The notes: generated by a model not told the origin, from the letters alone. 64,000 bases of DNA from Bolinopsis microptera (GCF_026151205.1 NC_087076.1:21260828-21324827); one strand, 5' to 3'. Positions 1 to 11,186 are shown, counted from the stretch's first letter. Translations and numbers: made by a program.

Positions 1-960
1 ATAAATACCTTGCTGAAGAGTCTCTAGACACGGTGTCCTCCTTTTGATCCTTGAAATGACAAAGGATCTAAATCCAGAAACTGTTAGAACGTAAGTAAAG
101 AAGTTCGCTATGACATTGAGGGTAAGGACCGTGAACGCGGCGCCGTAAAAATGCGTGTAAAATGAGCTAGGCTGGTCGGGATTCTTTTCCACGTATTGTT
201 CAGCAATAGAGTAAATAGAGAGCGGGAGGACTGAAACAGTGTACATGGATGCTGAAACGATTACCATCGTGATTCCTTGCCAGCGTAAAGTTATATTAGA
301 CTTTCGTGAGCACTCCACTGCCTTTATGATGAGAATAACTGTGGCCACTACAGTTACTACACTGGGGGTCAGCAGAATATGGAACGAGCTTATCGGAGCC
401 AGAAAATTCCAGGTATCAGAGGAAAATCCGTAGTCGTGAGTAAAGATCCTGGAATCAAAGTATATGTCATCCTTGTCTACTATGAGAAAGGTAATGGGGG
501 TGTAGAAGGAGATCAGCCAGATAGCCAGACAGACTCTGTGAGCAAGCTTACTTGTCCAAGTACTCGATCTAAGGGGGTATGTCAGCATCAGCAGCTTGGT
601 AGTTGTCAAGCCACAGATTAATAACGTGCCAGCTGGGTAGCAATAGTAGGACACATAGACTCTAGTGTAGTTACAGAACCTCCCCATATCCCAACCATCC
701 CCACCTATAACCGTTGAAACACCAATGGGCAGCACTCCAATCACAGACAGTACCAGATCACATACTGCCACGTGCTGAATGAACGTTACAATGACTTTAT
801 TAAGGTTGAAAGCCCTGTATTTAATGGAAGCGTACAGGATTGTGGTGTCTCCAAGGACGGAACTGAGCACTACGAACATGTACCAGCCTGCCCAGGTGTA
901 TCTTAGGGCGTCGTTCTTTATCTCAAACAGAGAGCTATTAGAGTAGTTGTAGGAAGTCAT
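1..960 (-). CDS. Rhodopsin-like (class A) GPCR, 3' end beyond window
   Basis: An open frame runs from the ATG at 958-960 on the minus strand to the window edge (320 codons, no stop), so the C-terminus is missing. The translation has N-glycosylation sequons near the start (NYSNSS) and seven hydrophobic stretches. Helix 1 carries LGDTTILYAS in place of the GN motif, helix 2 carries VAVCDLVLS (the LAxAD motif), and the extracellular start of helix 3 has the conserved Cys in FCNYTR. At the end of helix 3 the usual DRYxxIxxPLR reads TKLLMLTYPLR, so the D-R-Y triad is gone while PLR is kept. Helix 7 has NVIANFFTYVL in place of NPxxY. It is an intronless receptor, as is common for lineage-expanded class A receptors. 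The ligand is unknown, and the altered activation motifs make coupling uncertain. Confidence 0.85.
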   Translation of the reverse strand, partial: MTSYNYSNSSLFEIKNDALRYTWAGWYMFVVLSSVLGDTTILYASIKYRAFNLNKVIVTFIQHVAVCDLVLSVIGVLPIGVSTVIGGDGWDMGRFCNYTRVYVSYYCYPAGTLLICGLTTTKLLMLTYPLRSSTWTSKLAHRVCLAIWLISFYTPITFLIVDKDDIYFDSRIFTHDYGFSSDTWNFLAPISSFHILLTPSVVTVVATVILIIKAVECSRKSNITLRWQGITMVIVSASMYTVSVLPLSIYSIAEQYVEKNPDQPSSFYTHFYGAAFTVLTLNVIANFFTYVLTVSGFRSFVISRIKRRTPCLETLQQGIY

Positions 961-2778
961 ATCTTACAACTTTATACTAAGTTATTGCCACTAAGTTATA
1001 ACATAACGCAACTAACGAAAAAGACAATGTATCATTGGGTGTAAAAAATGTTATGTTGCGTAGACTAATGTTATTATCAGATTAGATGTAATATGGTGTC
1101 TTGTAGTTGTATAATTATATTCTGTGTTTACATAATTATGGCATATTTCGCTCCTTTATTATTCATTGCTGTACACGTCTTCATAGGTTAAGTAACAACT
1201 TTTGCTTTTGGGATTCCTATAATTTCAGATAAGAAGATTCTTAACTTCTAACTCTCAAGACTCAACATGTTGTAGTCGACCTCTAAGATTTATTTTGAAA
1301 ACCTTCCACGTTAACCAAACCATTCGCAGACAAACTCACCCCGACGAACGTCACTGCCTACGACAGCGAAAACTACTCCGATAAAAATGTCGAGAAACAG
1401 AAAACCAGGACCCGACTCAAAGAGAGATGATAGAAAACAGACCAACTCCCAGACGGTGAAATAATAACAATCAGCCCAACATTGGAAACATTTCTCCCGC
1501 GTTTTATTTCGTGTTGTGTGACAATATTTCGGACCGGGCTATCGATCAAATTTCCACTTAATATCAAGCTGGCCTGGCTTTATAACATTTCGGATATTTA
1601 CTGCTTCAGTGCGGTAAAATGCGGTAAAATTGCATCAAGAGCCTTGGATGGCTGATGTAAAGTTTTTTTGGAATGATGGTTATGTTAGAGAGAAGTTTAA
1701 TCCAACAAGGCAATCAATAACATTACGAGTTTATGTACATTTGACATTGTAAATATTCTATAGAGGTGTCGAAATTGGATTTCAGTTTTTGGAGGTTGGA
1801 ACGATATTCAAGTTTGGATTAAGTTACATACACACTCAAACATGGCAAAATCCAAGAGGATAGGTTTGCACCAACTTTGCCATTCTTCGTTATATGCGGA
1901 TTTATTAAAAGTTTGATATATCCACCTTACAAACACAACATGTTTAACAAACACATAATTTATACACAGCCGTATAAAGCTTGCCTCTAGATTTCTTTCA
2001 TTTAATTTAATTCTAATGAAATGTCGATATCTTAGCGGCCTGCTTTTTGCCGACGTGGACGTTTTCCTGTGAGTGAATGTATAAGAATGAGAAAACTGGT
2101 GGCACCTCGATCTGATTTTGTAATTTTGATTATCGATCGTACTGTTACAATGATTAATGAATATTGTGCACTAAAGGCCTCGCCCACTGATCAGGTTCAT
2201 GTTTTGAAAATGTGAGATTCCTACAGTTTTGACGATGAATATAGTGATAATTTAATGAGTTCCAGTAATTTGTGATTGTAAAAGTGTTGATAACGATCAG
2301 CAGTTGTTAAAATCAAGCGTTATTAGCTGTCCTGTTCCAAAGGAGCTAGAGTGATTGAACAGCTTTTGGCAAATGGGTAATAGCTATTAACCGGCTATTA
2401 ACCGGCTAGGCTGTCCGGCTGTTAGCAGGTCAATTTTGTACCTATATATCCTGCTTAGTAAAGAATAGAACTTGTTCCTACGTGAAGCATTTAATTTTTT
2501 GTAATAATGCTAAAATTTAACAAGTTATAGAATATGTGTTATAGTGTTAACTGTTTTCTAGCTTCAATTTTTGTACTTAGCTTACTGCTTTATTGCTCAG
2601 CAAGGCTTGCCTCGTCAGAGATTATTTTTGTTAGCTATAGTTATAAAAATAAAATGAAGATAAATTTATACTAAATGTGCTGAAAAACATATTCGACGAA
2701 GAAAAAATGTATTTTATAAAACGAACATTTCGTTAGTTACACAACAAAAAAGCACTGCAGTACTGCTGTTGATATATA
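961..2778. other. Intergenic, upstream of the GPCR
   Basis: AT-rich DNA with only short open frames that lack family resemblance. This is the promoter side of the minus-strand GPCR. A short direct repeat (TGCGGTAAAAT twice near 1612-1630) and TTAACCGGCTA twice near 2388-2408 are the only local structures I see. Confidence 0.5.
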
Positions 2779-2806
2779 CAGCAGTACTGCAGCTGCAGTA
2801 CTGCTG
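2779..2806. repeat. 28-bp perfect palindrome built on CAGCAGTACTGCAG
   Basis: CAGCAGTACTGCAG is followed directly by its reverse complement with no spacer. A further half copy lies just upstream (2755-2770), so this is a local inverted cluster. No function is evident. Confidence 0.7.
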
Positions 2807-2845
2807 TTGATACCAACAACAAACGTAAAATATGGCGGAAATGTT

Positions 2846-3039
2846 ACTGTCACCAAGATGTAATCAGATCGAACGCAAAAATTAGATCGAACCGGTTTGA
2901 TCTAGGAATTAGATCGAACGCTGGCGCGAGATACATATACAAATACATTGAAAGCCGCGCCGCGCGTTCGATCTAATTCTTAGATCGAACCGGTTCGCTC
3001 TAATTTCTGCGTTCGATCTAATTACATCTTGGTGACAGT
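2846..3039. mobile_element. Foldback MITE, TIR ACTGTCACCAAGATGTAAT
   Basis: The left end starts ACTGTCACCAAGATGTAAT and the right end is its reverse complement. Both arms continue with repeated AGATCGAACGC and AGATCGAACCGGTT blocks for about 90 bp, so nearly the whole 194-bp element can fold into one hairpin. There is no coding capacity. I do not see a clear target duplication. Confidence 0.75.
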
Positions 3040-3437
3040 TATCCCTGACGGTCCAAACAATCTTATTTTTAACCAAGATCAGAATTATTTGCACAACATA
3101 TAATACAGATTCCTGATTATTCGTTGGTCGTTGATAGAGAAGTTTATAACTGACGAAAATAATCTCCGATACGGTAACTGTTATAGAAGTACAGAAACGA
3201 AGGTTTGTCTTCAGAGTCACCGAAAATAGAATCGGTATATCACTTATATGATTAGTTTTTCAATTATATTTCTTTTGTAATGCCTGATTTTACTGGTCAG
3301 AACTAGATTATAATTGCTTCCGAATTCATTTTGATAATAAACCACTTTGCACTTATAGTTAATCCTAGTGTTATCGCTTATGAATTATAGTGCTTATTGT
3401 ACAGATTTTTAGGAAGGGCATTTATTAGTTGATGTTA

Positions 3438-3548
3438 CACAGGGAGACTAAAGTGCCAAGAATCTGCTGCTCACTGCTACTAACTGCTGCAAATGGCGCG
3501 CGCGCGACAGCAGCAGTAGCAGTTTCTTTGCACTTTAGTCTCACTGTG
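3438..3548. mobile_element. Small foldback MITE with CACAGTGAGACTAAAGTG ends
   Basis: Left end CACAGGGAGACTAAAGTGCC is matched inversely at the right end, with CTGCTACTGCTG-type inner arms and a CG-rich centre (GCGCGCGCG). GTTA occurs immediately before (3434-3437) and immediately after (3549-3552) the element, consistent with a 4-bp target duplication. Length 111 bp, non-coding. Confidence 0.7.
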
Positions 3549-3907
3549 GTTATGGTTCATTATTAATATTATCCAGAATGTCCCTCCGGCCAACATACAC
3601 AAAATTGATGCTGTTCATCGAGCGACATCATTGCATAGCATAATTATAATGCGAATTAGTGATTTATAATTTATCTGTCCTATTGTTGATAAAACTAAAA
3701 GTATTCGTTTTTAAAAGCGTTTATAGATTATCTGTTTTTCTTCTCAAATTCTTAGTTTTTCTGGTGGGCTGGCTAGATCAGGCCCACGAAACCTTACTGA
3801 CAGTTGACACGGGCATAACTTTAAAATTAAAAGATATAAATACTTCAGGTTTTTAGTTCACATAGCCATGTACAACTACAATGTACGTGTCTAAACGTAC
3901 TGCGTGA

Positions 3908-3986
3908 CGCGCTTGTATTTCACTGTGCCGCCTTCGGCGGTCGTGCGCTACTGCAAGCAAAAGGGCTCTGGTACGGTAAGAGCAAG
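3908..3986 (-). repeat. Module D copy 1 (CpG-rich)
   Basis: Reverse-orientation match to the block at 4898-4992: shared TACTGCAAGC, AGGGCTCTGG and AGAGCAAG segments with a GC-rich centre. It lies directly before a module B copy. Confidence 0.6.
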
Positions 3987-4032
3987 ATTTTTATATTTTA
4001 AAATGATTGTTTTGTCATTTGTAAAAAATAAT

Positions 4033-4135
4033 TGTCATACGTTGTATGACCCGCCGCACACGAGTGCGCGGCTCCCCTGTATCGTCGAAACTCACTAGAT
4101 AGTGAAGCGACAGTGGGAGTCACCACGTGATTCAA
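4033..4135 (+). repeat. Module B copy 1
   Basis: Begins TGTCATACGTTGTATGACCC (itself holding the palindrome CATACGTTGTATG), continues through GAGTGCGCGGCTCCCC and TGTATCGT, and ends AGTCACCACGTGATTCAA. Other copies are at 6546-6643, 23869-23965, 29658-29765 and 43027-43143. Confidence 0.75.
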
Positions 4136-4173
4136 AAAAATAACGTTTCCTCCGCACGAGGAAAATTACATTA

Positions 4174-4295
4174 TTGACGAATGTTACTCGTCTAAATTTC
4201 TTCGAAGTAGCGCGCGCCGCTTTCTTCTCGAAATGCCCGACGGCAAGTGCTACGAAGTAGCGCGCACCGGACCAGACCATTAACAATGGTCAATT
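4174..4295 (+). repeat. Module A copy 1
   Basis: Begins TTGACGAATGTTACTCGTC and ends at a palindrome ACCATTGTTAATGGT-type stretch then GTCAA, so the outermost bases (TTGAC/GTCAA) are inverted. Two internal CGAAGTAGCGCGC direct repeats flank a CTTCTCGAAATG segment. Other copies are at 29330, 42757, 42901 and 43302. Confidence 0.75.
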
Positions 4296-4476
4296 ACATT
4301 AGAGAGATTGTAAATTTTGAGTTATCCCGAAAACTATAATGATCATGAAATTTTGGGCCATACCAAATAAAAGGTCGCAGCGCCTACCAAACCAAGACGC
4401 GCGAGTTGGACGTTCGTTTGAAACAAATATTTTACGAGTATTTATATCACTTGATTGACGATGTCAATCCGTCGAG

Positions 4477-4662
4477 ATCGTTGCTCTGCAAAGCAGAGCA
4501 ACGATCGTCGACAAGAATGCTAGTTCGACAAGAATGCTAGTTCGACAAGAATGCTAGTTCGACAAGAATGCTAGTTCGACAAGAATGCTAGTTCGACAAG
4601 AATGCTAGTTCGACAAGAATGCTAGTTCGACAAGAATGCTAGTTCGACAAGAATGCTAGTTC
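4477..4662. repeat. Hairpin followed by 17-bp tandem repeat x9
   Basis: An ATCGTTGCTCTGC arm, a 3-base AAA loop and the inverted arm form a strong hairpin ending at the GTCGAC near 4510. Nine head-to-tail copies of GACAAGAATGCTAGTTC occupy 4510-4662 with no visible variation, which suggests recent expansion. There is no coding content and no unique spacer, so this is not a CRISPR array. Confidence 0.9.
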
Positions 4663-4897
4663 GCGCGGCGCGTCGAAGCGGCGAAGTCCTCCAATTATAT
4701 CACCCGTTAAGGAAATTATAGATTTTGAATTATCGCGAAAAGTTTTATTATGGGCCGTATAAAAGTGCGCAGCTTTAACTTTGCGGATTTATGTTCTCTG
4801 ATTGGCTGTATTGTACTACGCAGAGGCGGCTCGTGGGAGGTGGCTGGCAGTTTTGTTGGGTGTCCAATCGACAGACTGAGGATCAAGGGGTTCAGGT

Positions 4898-4992
4898 TGC
4901 TCTATCCAGAGCCCTTGCGCTTGCAGTAGCGCGCGCCCGCCTCACGGCTTTTCTTGACTTGTGAAACAAGCGCGCCCGCAGTGGCGCGAAAG
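4898..4992 (+). repeat. Module D copy 2
   Basis: Reads TGCTCTATCCAGAGCCC, then CTTGCGCTTGCAGTAGCG, a short spacer, and CTTGTGAAACAAGCGCGCCC. The TTGTGAAACAA core is nearly palindromic. Related copies are at 3908, 43228 and 44163. Confidence 0.65.
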
Positions 4993-5672
4993 CACATGGT
5001 TAGGTGAAGGGTTCAGGGGTGGGAGACTTGGGGCCGGGCCCACGCTCCCTCCAAACTACCAATTACATTACACACAGGGCCTCATGTATTTAATGTGTCC
5101 CACTTCACAGCTAGCGGCGACTGCAAACAAAACCAAAAACTTATAATATGGGTGAAACAAGACACCACACGTATACGATCTCAGCCGCGCAGTATGATAG
5201 TGCAGTCAATAGTTCAAATTGCAAGGTGTCCTGGACGACCAAATCATATAAATTACCTATAGTGGGATGCGCTTGATGTGCTTTGTACCGTTTACAATTA
5301 ACAATGTGTTAAAACTGCGCGGCTAGGCTTTGTCGTCCAAAGGTAGGATTGGACGACCAACAACACAAAATTTCAAAAAATCATGCGTGCGCTTTCATTC
5401 CAACGTTTCAGTGAATAACTGGACGCCCTCAATAGCCGCCTCTGGTAGTGGTACAGTTATAGTTAGGATTTGATTCACGATGTCAATCCTTCGCATCTCG
5501 CCGATCTGCATACGTGGTGGCGAGAAGAATTATTTGATGCGCGGCGCGACCCAGTAGTGCATCGCGCTACAAATGACAAAGTTAGGATTACCTGGCACTT
5601 GATCTGGCACTTGTATCTGGTATTGGATCTAAAGATAGGCTGATATATAGACCCAATATTTTTATCATTTCA

Positions 5673-5774
5673 TTAACGGGTGATACTCGTAAAATATTTA
5701 TATTTGTTTCAAATATATAACAGGACCGTACCGACGAATGCAACTCGGCGCGCGTCCTGGTAGGTTATAAACCT
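5673..5774 (+). repeat. Module C copy 1
   Basis: Starts TTAACGGGTGATACTCGTAA and ends at the palindromic TAGGTTATAAACCTA after CGGCGCGCGTCCTGG. Other copies are at 6205-6312 (minus) and 29456-29556. The interval from here to 6204 otherwise holds AT-rich DNA without recognisable genes. Confidence 0.75.
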
Positions 5775-6204
5775 AGCTACAATTATTTTAACGCATCAAT
5801 TCAAATCAAGTTTATTCGGATATATATTTATTAATTGATTGTGTATTGAATTGGTGATATATAATAAAATTGTCTTTTCTCAAAAAAATGTTTCTCACAA
5901 TTTAAAAAGATGTTGTGTCATTTTACTCAATTTAAAATCTACACCATTGGGATTTTCGAAATGACATCACTGCTACTGCTTAACATTTTACAAGTTGTTA
6001 CTCAACAATCTTATTTTAACAAAAATAGCGTACATGTTGAAAATCGCAAAATTACAATTTTTTATTTCTCCATATTTCATCAAAAAATTCATTTTGGCGC
6101 ATTGGTCGGAATAAATAAAACATTTGGTAAGGTAAAGTAAAGCAAAGTAAAATTTATGACATCACTGATCACATTATCACACGTACATGTCTACAAAATA
6201 TTTG

Positions 6205-6312
6205 TAGGTTTATAACCTACCAGGACGCGCGCTGAGTTGGACTCGTCGACGCGGTCTTGAAACCAGAAACAAATATTTGATAAACAAATATTTTACGAGT
6301 ATCACCCGTTAA
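6205..6312 (-). repeat. Module C copy 2
   Basis: Reverse-orientation copy running from TAGGTTTATAACCTA to ATACTCGT-type sequence ending CACCCGTTAA. It retains the CAGGACGCGCG block and the AAATATTTTACGAGTATC block of copy 1. Confidence 0.7.
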
Positions 6313-6545
6313 CAAAATATTGAACGATCTCCTGCTGCTAGGAAAAACTCGTACCGTTCGAACCATGAACGAATACACGAGTTTGCGGTTAAAGGTTCGC
6401 ACTTACTGCTCGTCGCCATTTGTTGAATCGTTGAGACAAAGGATACACTCTAGTGGTGAAACATTAAAGGCTAAAACAGTAGCAATTGGTTAGTAATATA
6501 TAAATAACATAAATCAACAATATAACACATCGCATGTGAAAAAAT

Positions 6546-6643
6546 TGTATCACGTGGTGACCCCCACGGTCGCTTCACTATAGTGTCTTCACTACAGGGG
6601 GAGCCGCGCACTTCGTGCGCGGCGGGTCATACAACGTATGACA
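6546..6643 (-). repeat. Module B copy 2
   Basis: Reverse-orientation copy starting TGTATCACGTGGTGACCCC and ending GGGTCATACAACGTATGACA. The region from here to the SNX27 gene (about 6.65-7.72 kb) contains AT-rich sequence with no gene I can support. Confidence 0.75.
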
Positions 6644-7720
6644 ATGAAAAAATACATAACAAATATTTCCCTACCATGTGCCAACATTAATTATTTAATT
6701 ATTTATCAAATACAATATTTAAAAAATATTTATCAAAAACATAATCCTTATTCAAAACCTTGCCACACAAGGATGAAACCAAAGATAATCGTTAGGTTTT
6801 TCTTTATTACTGACATATCTGGCTCCCTCGATTCTTACTATAAAACTTCATTAGAAACATCCCGAAACAAGCAATCATTTGTAATCCTTTTAGAAATCAT
6901 ATCTTTCTGAAATCCTTGTAATTTAATTTTAAAGCCTAAAACTGTCACAGAGTTCTTGTCGTCCGGAGGGAGTTTTTTCCAATATGGAATAACTCGCTCC
7001 GGGAGAAAAGACTTCTGGATATTCTTGATTTTAGTTAAATTTCTACTGCATCTGTTGCTTTCTTCAAACAAGATTAAGACCGGATCTGCTAATTCTAAAC
7101 ATCCCCAATCATAATCAGTTAAAACTTAAACCACTTGTTACTTTAAAAGCTTCTATGAGGTCCCCACGTATTCGCCGCTCTGCCAGCGTTGTCAAATTGA
7201 GGATTTCCAGTAGGACTTTTTTCCTGTGTTTGGAAGTTGGAACAAACTGTAAAGAGAAACTGCGAACCATGATGCCTTATATCTTAATATTCTCTAATAC
7301 CATTTGCACAATCATGGACATGACATATATTCAAACTTTTGCAGTAAGTTGGATAAAAACAGGATAAAGACACAAATCAGCCCTGGGCTAAAACGTAAAA
7401 CCTGCCAGATTTTGTTCTATGAAATTAATCCCTTCAGTATTAGACAATAGTCTGCTTCCAGAGGTATATCATGATTCATTAAATAATTTGTGCACTATTA
7501 TACAATCCTTTGCTATTTCATAAAATCTAATCCTTAATCCTTCATTCTAATCTCCTCGATCGATTTAGCTGAATGATAGGAAACTTAATTGAGGGTTAAA
7601 TGAGGATTGAGGAGGGGTACCTGTTAAAAGTTCAAAGAAAATTCCTAGGATACCCCTTTAGTGCATACTGTAAACATAGTACTATTAACTATTAACTATT
7701 AATTATTATTATTCATCCAG

Positions 7721-7774
7721 AAAACTTGGGCTCTATGTCAAGTGGTTCTGTCATCAATGATGACTCTACAAAAT
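7721..7774 (+). promoter_or_regulatory. 5' leader of SNX27 with overlapping uORF
   Basis: A pyrimidine tract and CAG at 7718-7720 look like a 3' splice site. Downstream, an out-of-frame ATG at 7735 opens a 13-codon uORF that stops at 7774-7776, overlapping the SNX27 start at 7757. The SNX27 frame itself is open back to 7721, so a spliced upstream coding exon is also possible. Confidence 0.4.
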
Positions 7775-9494
7775 GAGAATGCTGACCAAGAACATGAACC
7801 CTATGCACCCCACTGTGTTATCATAGTGAAAGGAATCCAGGGTTTTGGATTTAATGTCAGAGGTCAAATTGATGAAGGTGGTCAGTTAAAATCTATTAAT
7901 GGCAGCTTGTACCCTCCTTTGCAACACATCAGCAATGTTATTCCTGGGGGCCCAGCTGACGCAGCAGGAGTTCTCATGGGTGACAGGTAATTGTGTAATT
8001 AAACTGAGTTGTCGAGAATGTCAGGACTAAGTACTTTATTTAAACTGACAAATGTCTTTTCTCAAAAAAATTGTCTTTTCTCAATTGATTCTTATCAATG
8101 TGTGACATCATTATTGGTGTTTTAGAATATTATTATCTAGGGTAAATCAAAATTTTCATCCTCATATTAATTGTTTAAATTTCAGAATTCTGGAGGTGAA
8201 TGGGATCAATGTGGAAGGGGAATCTCACTCCAAAGTTATTGAATTGATAAAATCTAACCCAGAGAAATTGAGGATGTCACTTATGAGCGTACCCCCTAAA
8301 GAGAATGAGCGTCTTGATGGAGAGTCAGTATCATATTGTAGTGAGGACGAGTTTGAACTCCATAAAGTTGATGTGACCATTCCAAGTATGTCCCAAAAGG
8401 ACGAAAATGGAAAAATTGTTGTTTACTATAATGTGTACATTGATGGCAAATTTCTATGCTCTCACAGGTACAAAAACTTTCATGATCTGCAAGTTGATCT
8501 GAAAAACAAGTTCTTTCAGTTTGACTTTCCAAAATTTCCGGGAAAATGGCCATTTCAATTGAGTCAAACACAGCTAGAAAAAAGACACAAAGAACTTGAA
8601 CAGTGGCTCATTCAAGTTTGTTCGGTGGCTCAATTGTTTAACCATTTTTATATTCAAGATTTCCTTGGGCTTGTTAACAATGACAAAAACAACGAAAAGG
8701 CAGACATTTCATCCGTTGGATCTAAAAGTGAACCAGATAATGCTGATATCAAAGTTCTCCTGCCTGATCGAAGCTCAATCTGTGTAAATATTCCTACTGA
8801 GTCTTATGTAAAGCAGCTCATAGAAGCTATCTGTGATAAGATAAACATTTCACATGAAAACTCACAGTACTTCTCTGTTTTCAAATCAAGTGATGCAGAT
8901 GTCTTTGAGGTTCCCCTTTCTTTGAGTGAAAAGCCTCTTGAATTACATGTACAAAACTATAATGAGTCAGGAACACTGAAGTTCACATTTAAAAAGTTTA
9001 TTTTCTCGAGCAAAGATGAAAACGAAATCGCTGAGGACCCAGCCTGCTTGAACATCTTATACCAACAAGCTGTAGATGATCTGATCAATAAAACGTTTGA
9101 TACAACAGGAAAGGAGATAGAGCTTAAGCGCACTCAGCATATCTCTACTCAGCGAGAGTTTTTGGAAGTGGTCCAGTCATGTCCTGGTTACAACACAGTC
9201 TCATTCCCTCACTGTGCGTGTGACAGTCGTAAAGATGGACATGTTATTTTGTCAATTTCCTTTCAAAAGATTTCAATACAAGCCTGCCTTTTGACGGGGG
9301 AGAAACAAGATCAGATCAAAAACTTCACTTGGGCTACAGTCAGTGATTACGGCTCTGATGGAGAAATTTTCCATTTTACGATCTCCAAAAGCAACTCAGA
9401 GAGGAAAATATCCTTGACGACTCCGTTTGCTGATTTTATGTCACAGAGTTTTGATCGAATCACTGCAAGCAGGGACAGTGTTACTTCAACTTAA
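7757..9494 (+). CDS. SNX27: Sorting nexin-27 (PDZ-PX-FERM-like)
   Basis: SNX27 is an endosomal adaptor that binds cargo PDZ ligands and the retromer subunit VPS26 to recycle receptors to the plasma membrane. Two exons: 7757-7986 and 8186-9494, intron 7987-8185 (AG|GTAATT to TTTCAG|A). The spliced product is about 512 aa, close to the vertebrate protein. The PDZ domain (about residues 20-112) has the ligand loop GFGFNVRG, the [13 protein letters not shown] hairpin that in mammals docks VPS26, and [15 protein letters not shown] across the splice junction. The PX domain (about 132-235) has RYKNF and the [10 protein letters not shown] loop. The FERM-like part carries [14 protein letters not shown], nearly identical to vertebrate SNX27. 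The ATG at 7757 (or 7760) is the first in-frame Met. The gene is intron-poor, with PX and FERM in one exon. Confidence 0.95.
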
Positions 9495-10416
9495 AAAATA
9501 ATTATTAGCATTGTAGGTAGCAGTAGAATATTCAATAATGAATACTCGGATTGTAAAATTACCATTTTATAGATATTTTGAACATGTGTTAAAAATGCAA
9601 TACGTAATGATTGATCAGGTTGCAAATTTGGTTGTTTAATTTCTGCAAAATTCTTTTTTTAAACGGCAAAATTAAATTGTTTTGGATTAGTTGAGTTAGT
9701 ATTTAGTGGGCAGCTAGCTATTGAGATAATTGTTTTCTAAATTGAAGATGTTAGATTTTTTCTCCTGATCTGAAATCAAGAATGAATTAGTAATAGTATG
9801 CTTACTTATTTATATTGTAAATCTAGTGAATATAGATATTATAACGGATCTTTAAGTTTTCTAGTGCAGGACACGTTGAGCTCAAATAACAGGTGATGGA
9901 CTTCACTTGCTGTAGTTTCAAATTTCAATTGTAATCTTTGGTGTGTAAAACTCATTCATTTCTGTTCAGATAGAAAATTTTTGTGAACATTTCATTTTCT
10001 ATGTATCTTACGAGATGTTAAACGACGTTATGAATCTTCAATATTGGATTTTTGTATACGAAATTCGACTCAATACATTCTTATAATTTGAAGTTTTATT
10101 CCAGAGTCTTAAAATCCAATTAACTTGGTAAATCCACATATCACGAAAAAATTCGTTTCACACTTAAATTATTTCTCACACATTGTCGTATTTAAAGTCA
10201 TTTCCCGAATTTCATACACTCCTTTAAACATCTCATCTTTCTACCTATTCAATTAGCTTATTTAAGGGTCATTTTATAAGTAAGTGTGTCAATGTGAAAA
10301 GATATCTTGCAGCCTGTTTGATTTTTTACATGCATTTACCACCGTGTTTATATATTTCCAGTTCTTGTGTCCTTCACTCCTTTCAAAGCTCTAGAAATGA
10401 ATGGTTTAGAAGATTA
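9495..10416. other. SNX27 3' UTR and intergenic
   Basis: AT-rich, with no open frame of interest. It should hold the SNX27 3' UTR and the MTHFSD-like promoter. A CAG acceptor-like site at 10359-10361 after a TATATTTC tract precedes the next gene. Confidence 0.5.
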
Positions 10417-11166
10417 ATGGAGGTGAAATCAGAGGATCCCAAAAAAGCGCTCAGAGAACGCATATGGGAGGTGATGGAGAGAGAGCAGCTTGTTCCATAC
10501 CCACTCCCCCTCACAGGCCGTATCCCCAACTTCTACAACAGTAAAAGTGCAGCCTACAAACTGTGTTCCACAGGAGAGTTCCGCTCTGCAACTACCATCA
10601 AGATACACCCCAGCCTCAATGCTGAACCACTGCGGCACCTCGCTCTAAAGTTCGGTAAAAAGGTCCTGACCCCACCGTTACCCGGGCACGATTTCCTCTA
10701 CTACCTACTTGATCCAGCGTGTATTGAACCTGCCTTCCACAAGTTTGCTGCCAGTAAGAGAGGGTTCAACAAGTTAGGTATTCGCTGTAAACTCTCGGAA
10801 ATACCTCCAGTAGATCTGGTGGTGGTAGCAAGTGTTGCCTGTACTCTGCAGGGTGCTAGAGTTGGTAAAGGTAAGGGCTACGGAGAGGTGGAGTATGGGA
10901 TACTCAGGGAAATGGGTGTGGTGGACGACAATGTGACAATTGCTACTGTTGTTCATGATGCACAGGTTGTGGAAGGTAGTTGTTTGCCCCTGGAGTCTCT
11001 GTCGTGTCATGATGTCCCCGTTGATATTATCTGTACTCCAACTAAAGTGATCAGAACTATGACTAGTGTTCCAAAGCCGGGAGGGATATTTTGGGAACTT
11101 ATTTCCGAGGTGATGATGGATGATATCGGGGCGTTAAAAGAATTGAAGTCGTTGAAACAGATCTGA
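10417..11166 (+). CDS. MTHFSD-like protein (5-FTHF cyclo-ligase-like fold), no RRM
   Basis: Single-exon protein of 249 aa from the ATG at 10417 (MEVKSEDPKKALRERIW). It matches the N-terminal domain of methenyltetrahydrofolate synthetase domain-containing protein: the RERIW start, RIPNF, VDLVVVASVA, the glycine-rich GKGKGYGEVEYG loop, VVHDAQVV, and TPTKVI. That domain has the 5-formyltetrahydrofolate cyclo-ligase fold. Vertebrate MTHFSD continues into a C-terminal RNA-recognition motif, but this frame stops at 11166 without one, leaving a one-domain version. A longer open frame upstream begins at a GTG and is probably 5' leader, since an acceptor-like CAG lies at 10359-10361. Whether it has ligase activity cannot be judged from sequence. 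Confidence 0.85.
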   Translation: MEVKSEDPKKALRERIWEVMEREQLVPYPLPLTGRIPNFYNSKSAAYKLCSTGEFRSATTIKIHPSLNAEPLRHLALKFGKKVLTPPLPGHDFLYYLLDPACIEPAFHKFAASKRGFNKLGIRCKLSEIPPVDLVVVASVACTLQGARVGKGKGYGEVEYGILREMGVVDDNVTIATVVHDAQVVEGSCLPLESLSCHDVPVDIICTPTKVIRTMTSVPKPGGIFWELISEVMMDDIGALKELKSLKQI

Positions 11167-11186
11167 GTAGGATGAAAAACTGAGCA

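Noticed and set aside
4510-4662. CRISPR-like array
   Set aside because: The repeats abut without spacers and the genome is eukaryotic.
10294-10416. N-terminal extension of the MTHFSD-like protein
   Set aside because: It begins at GTG, has no family similarity and contains a likely splice acceptor.
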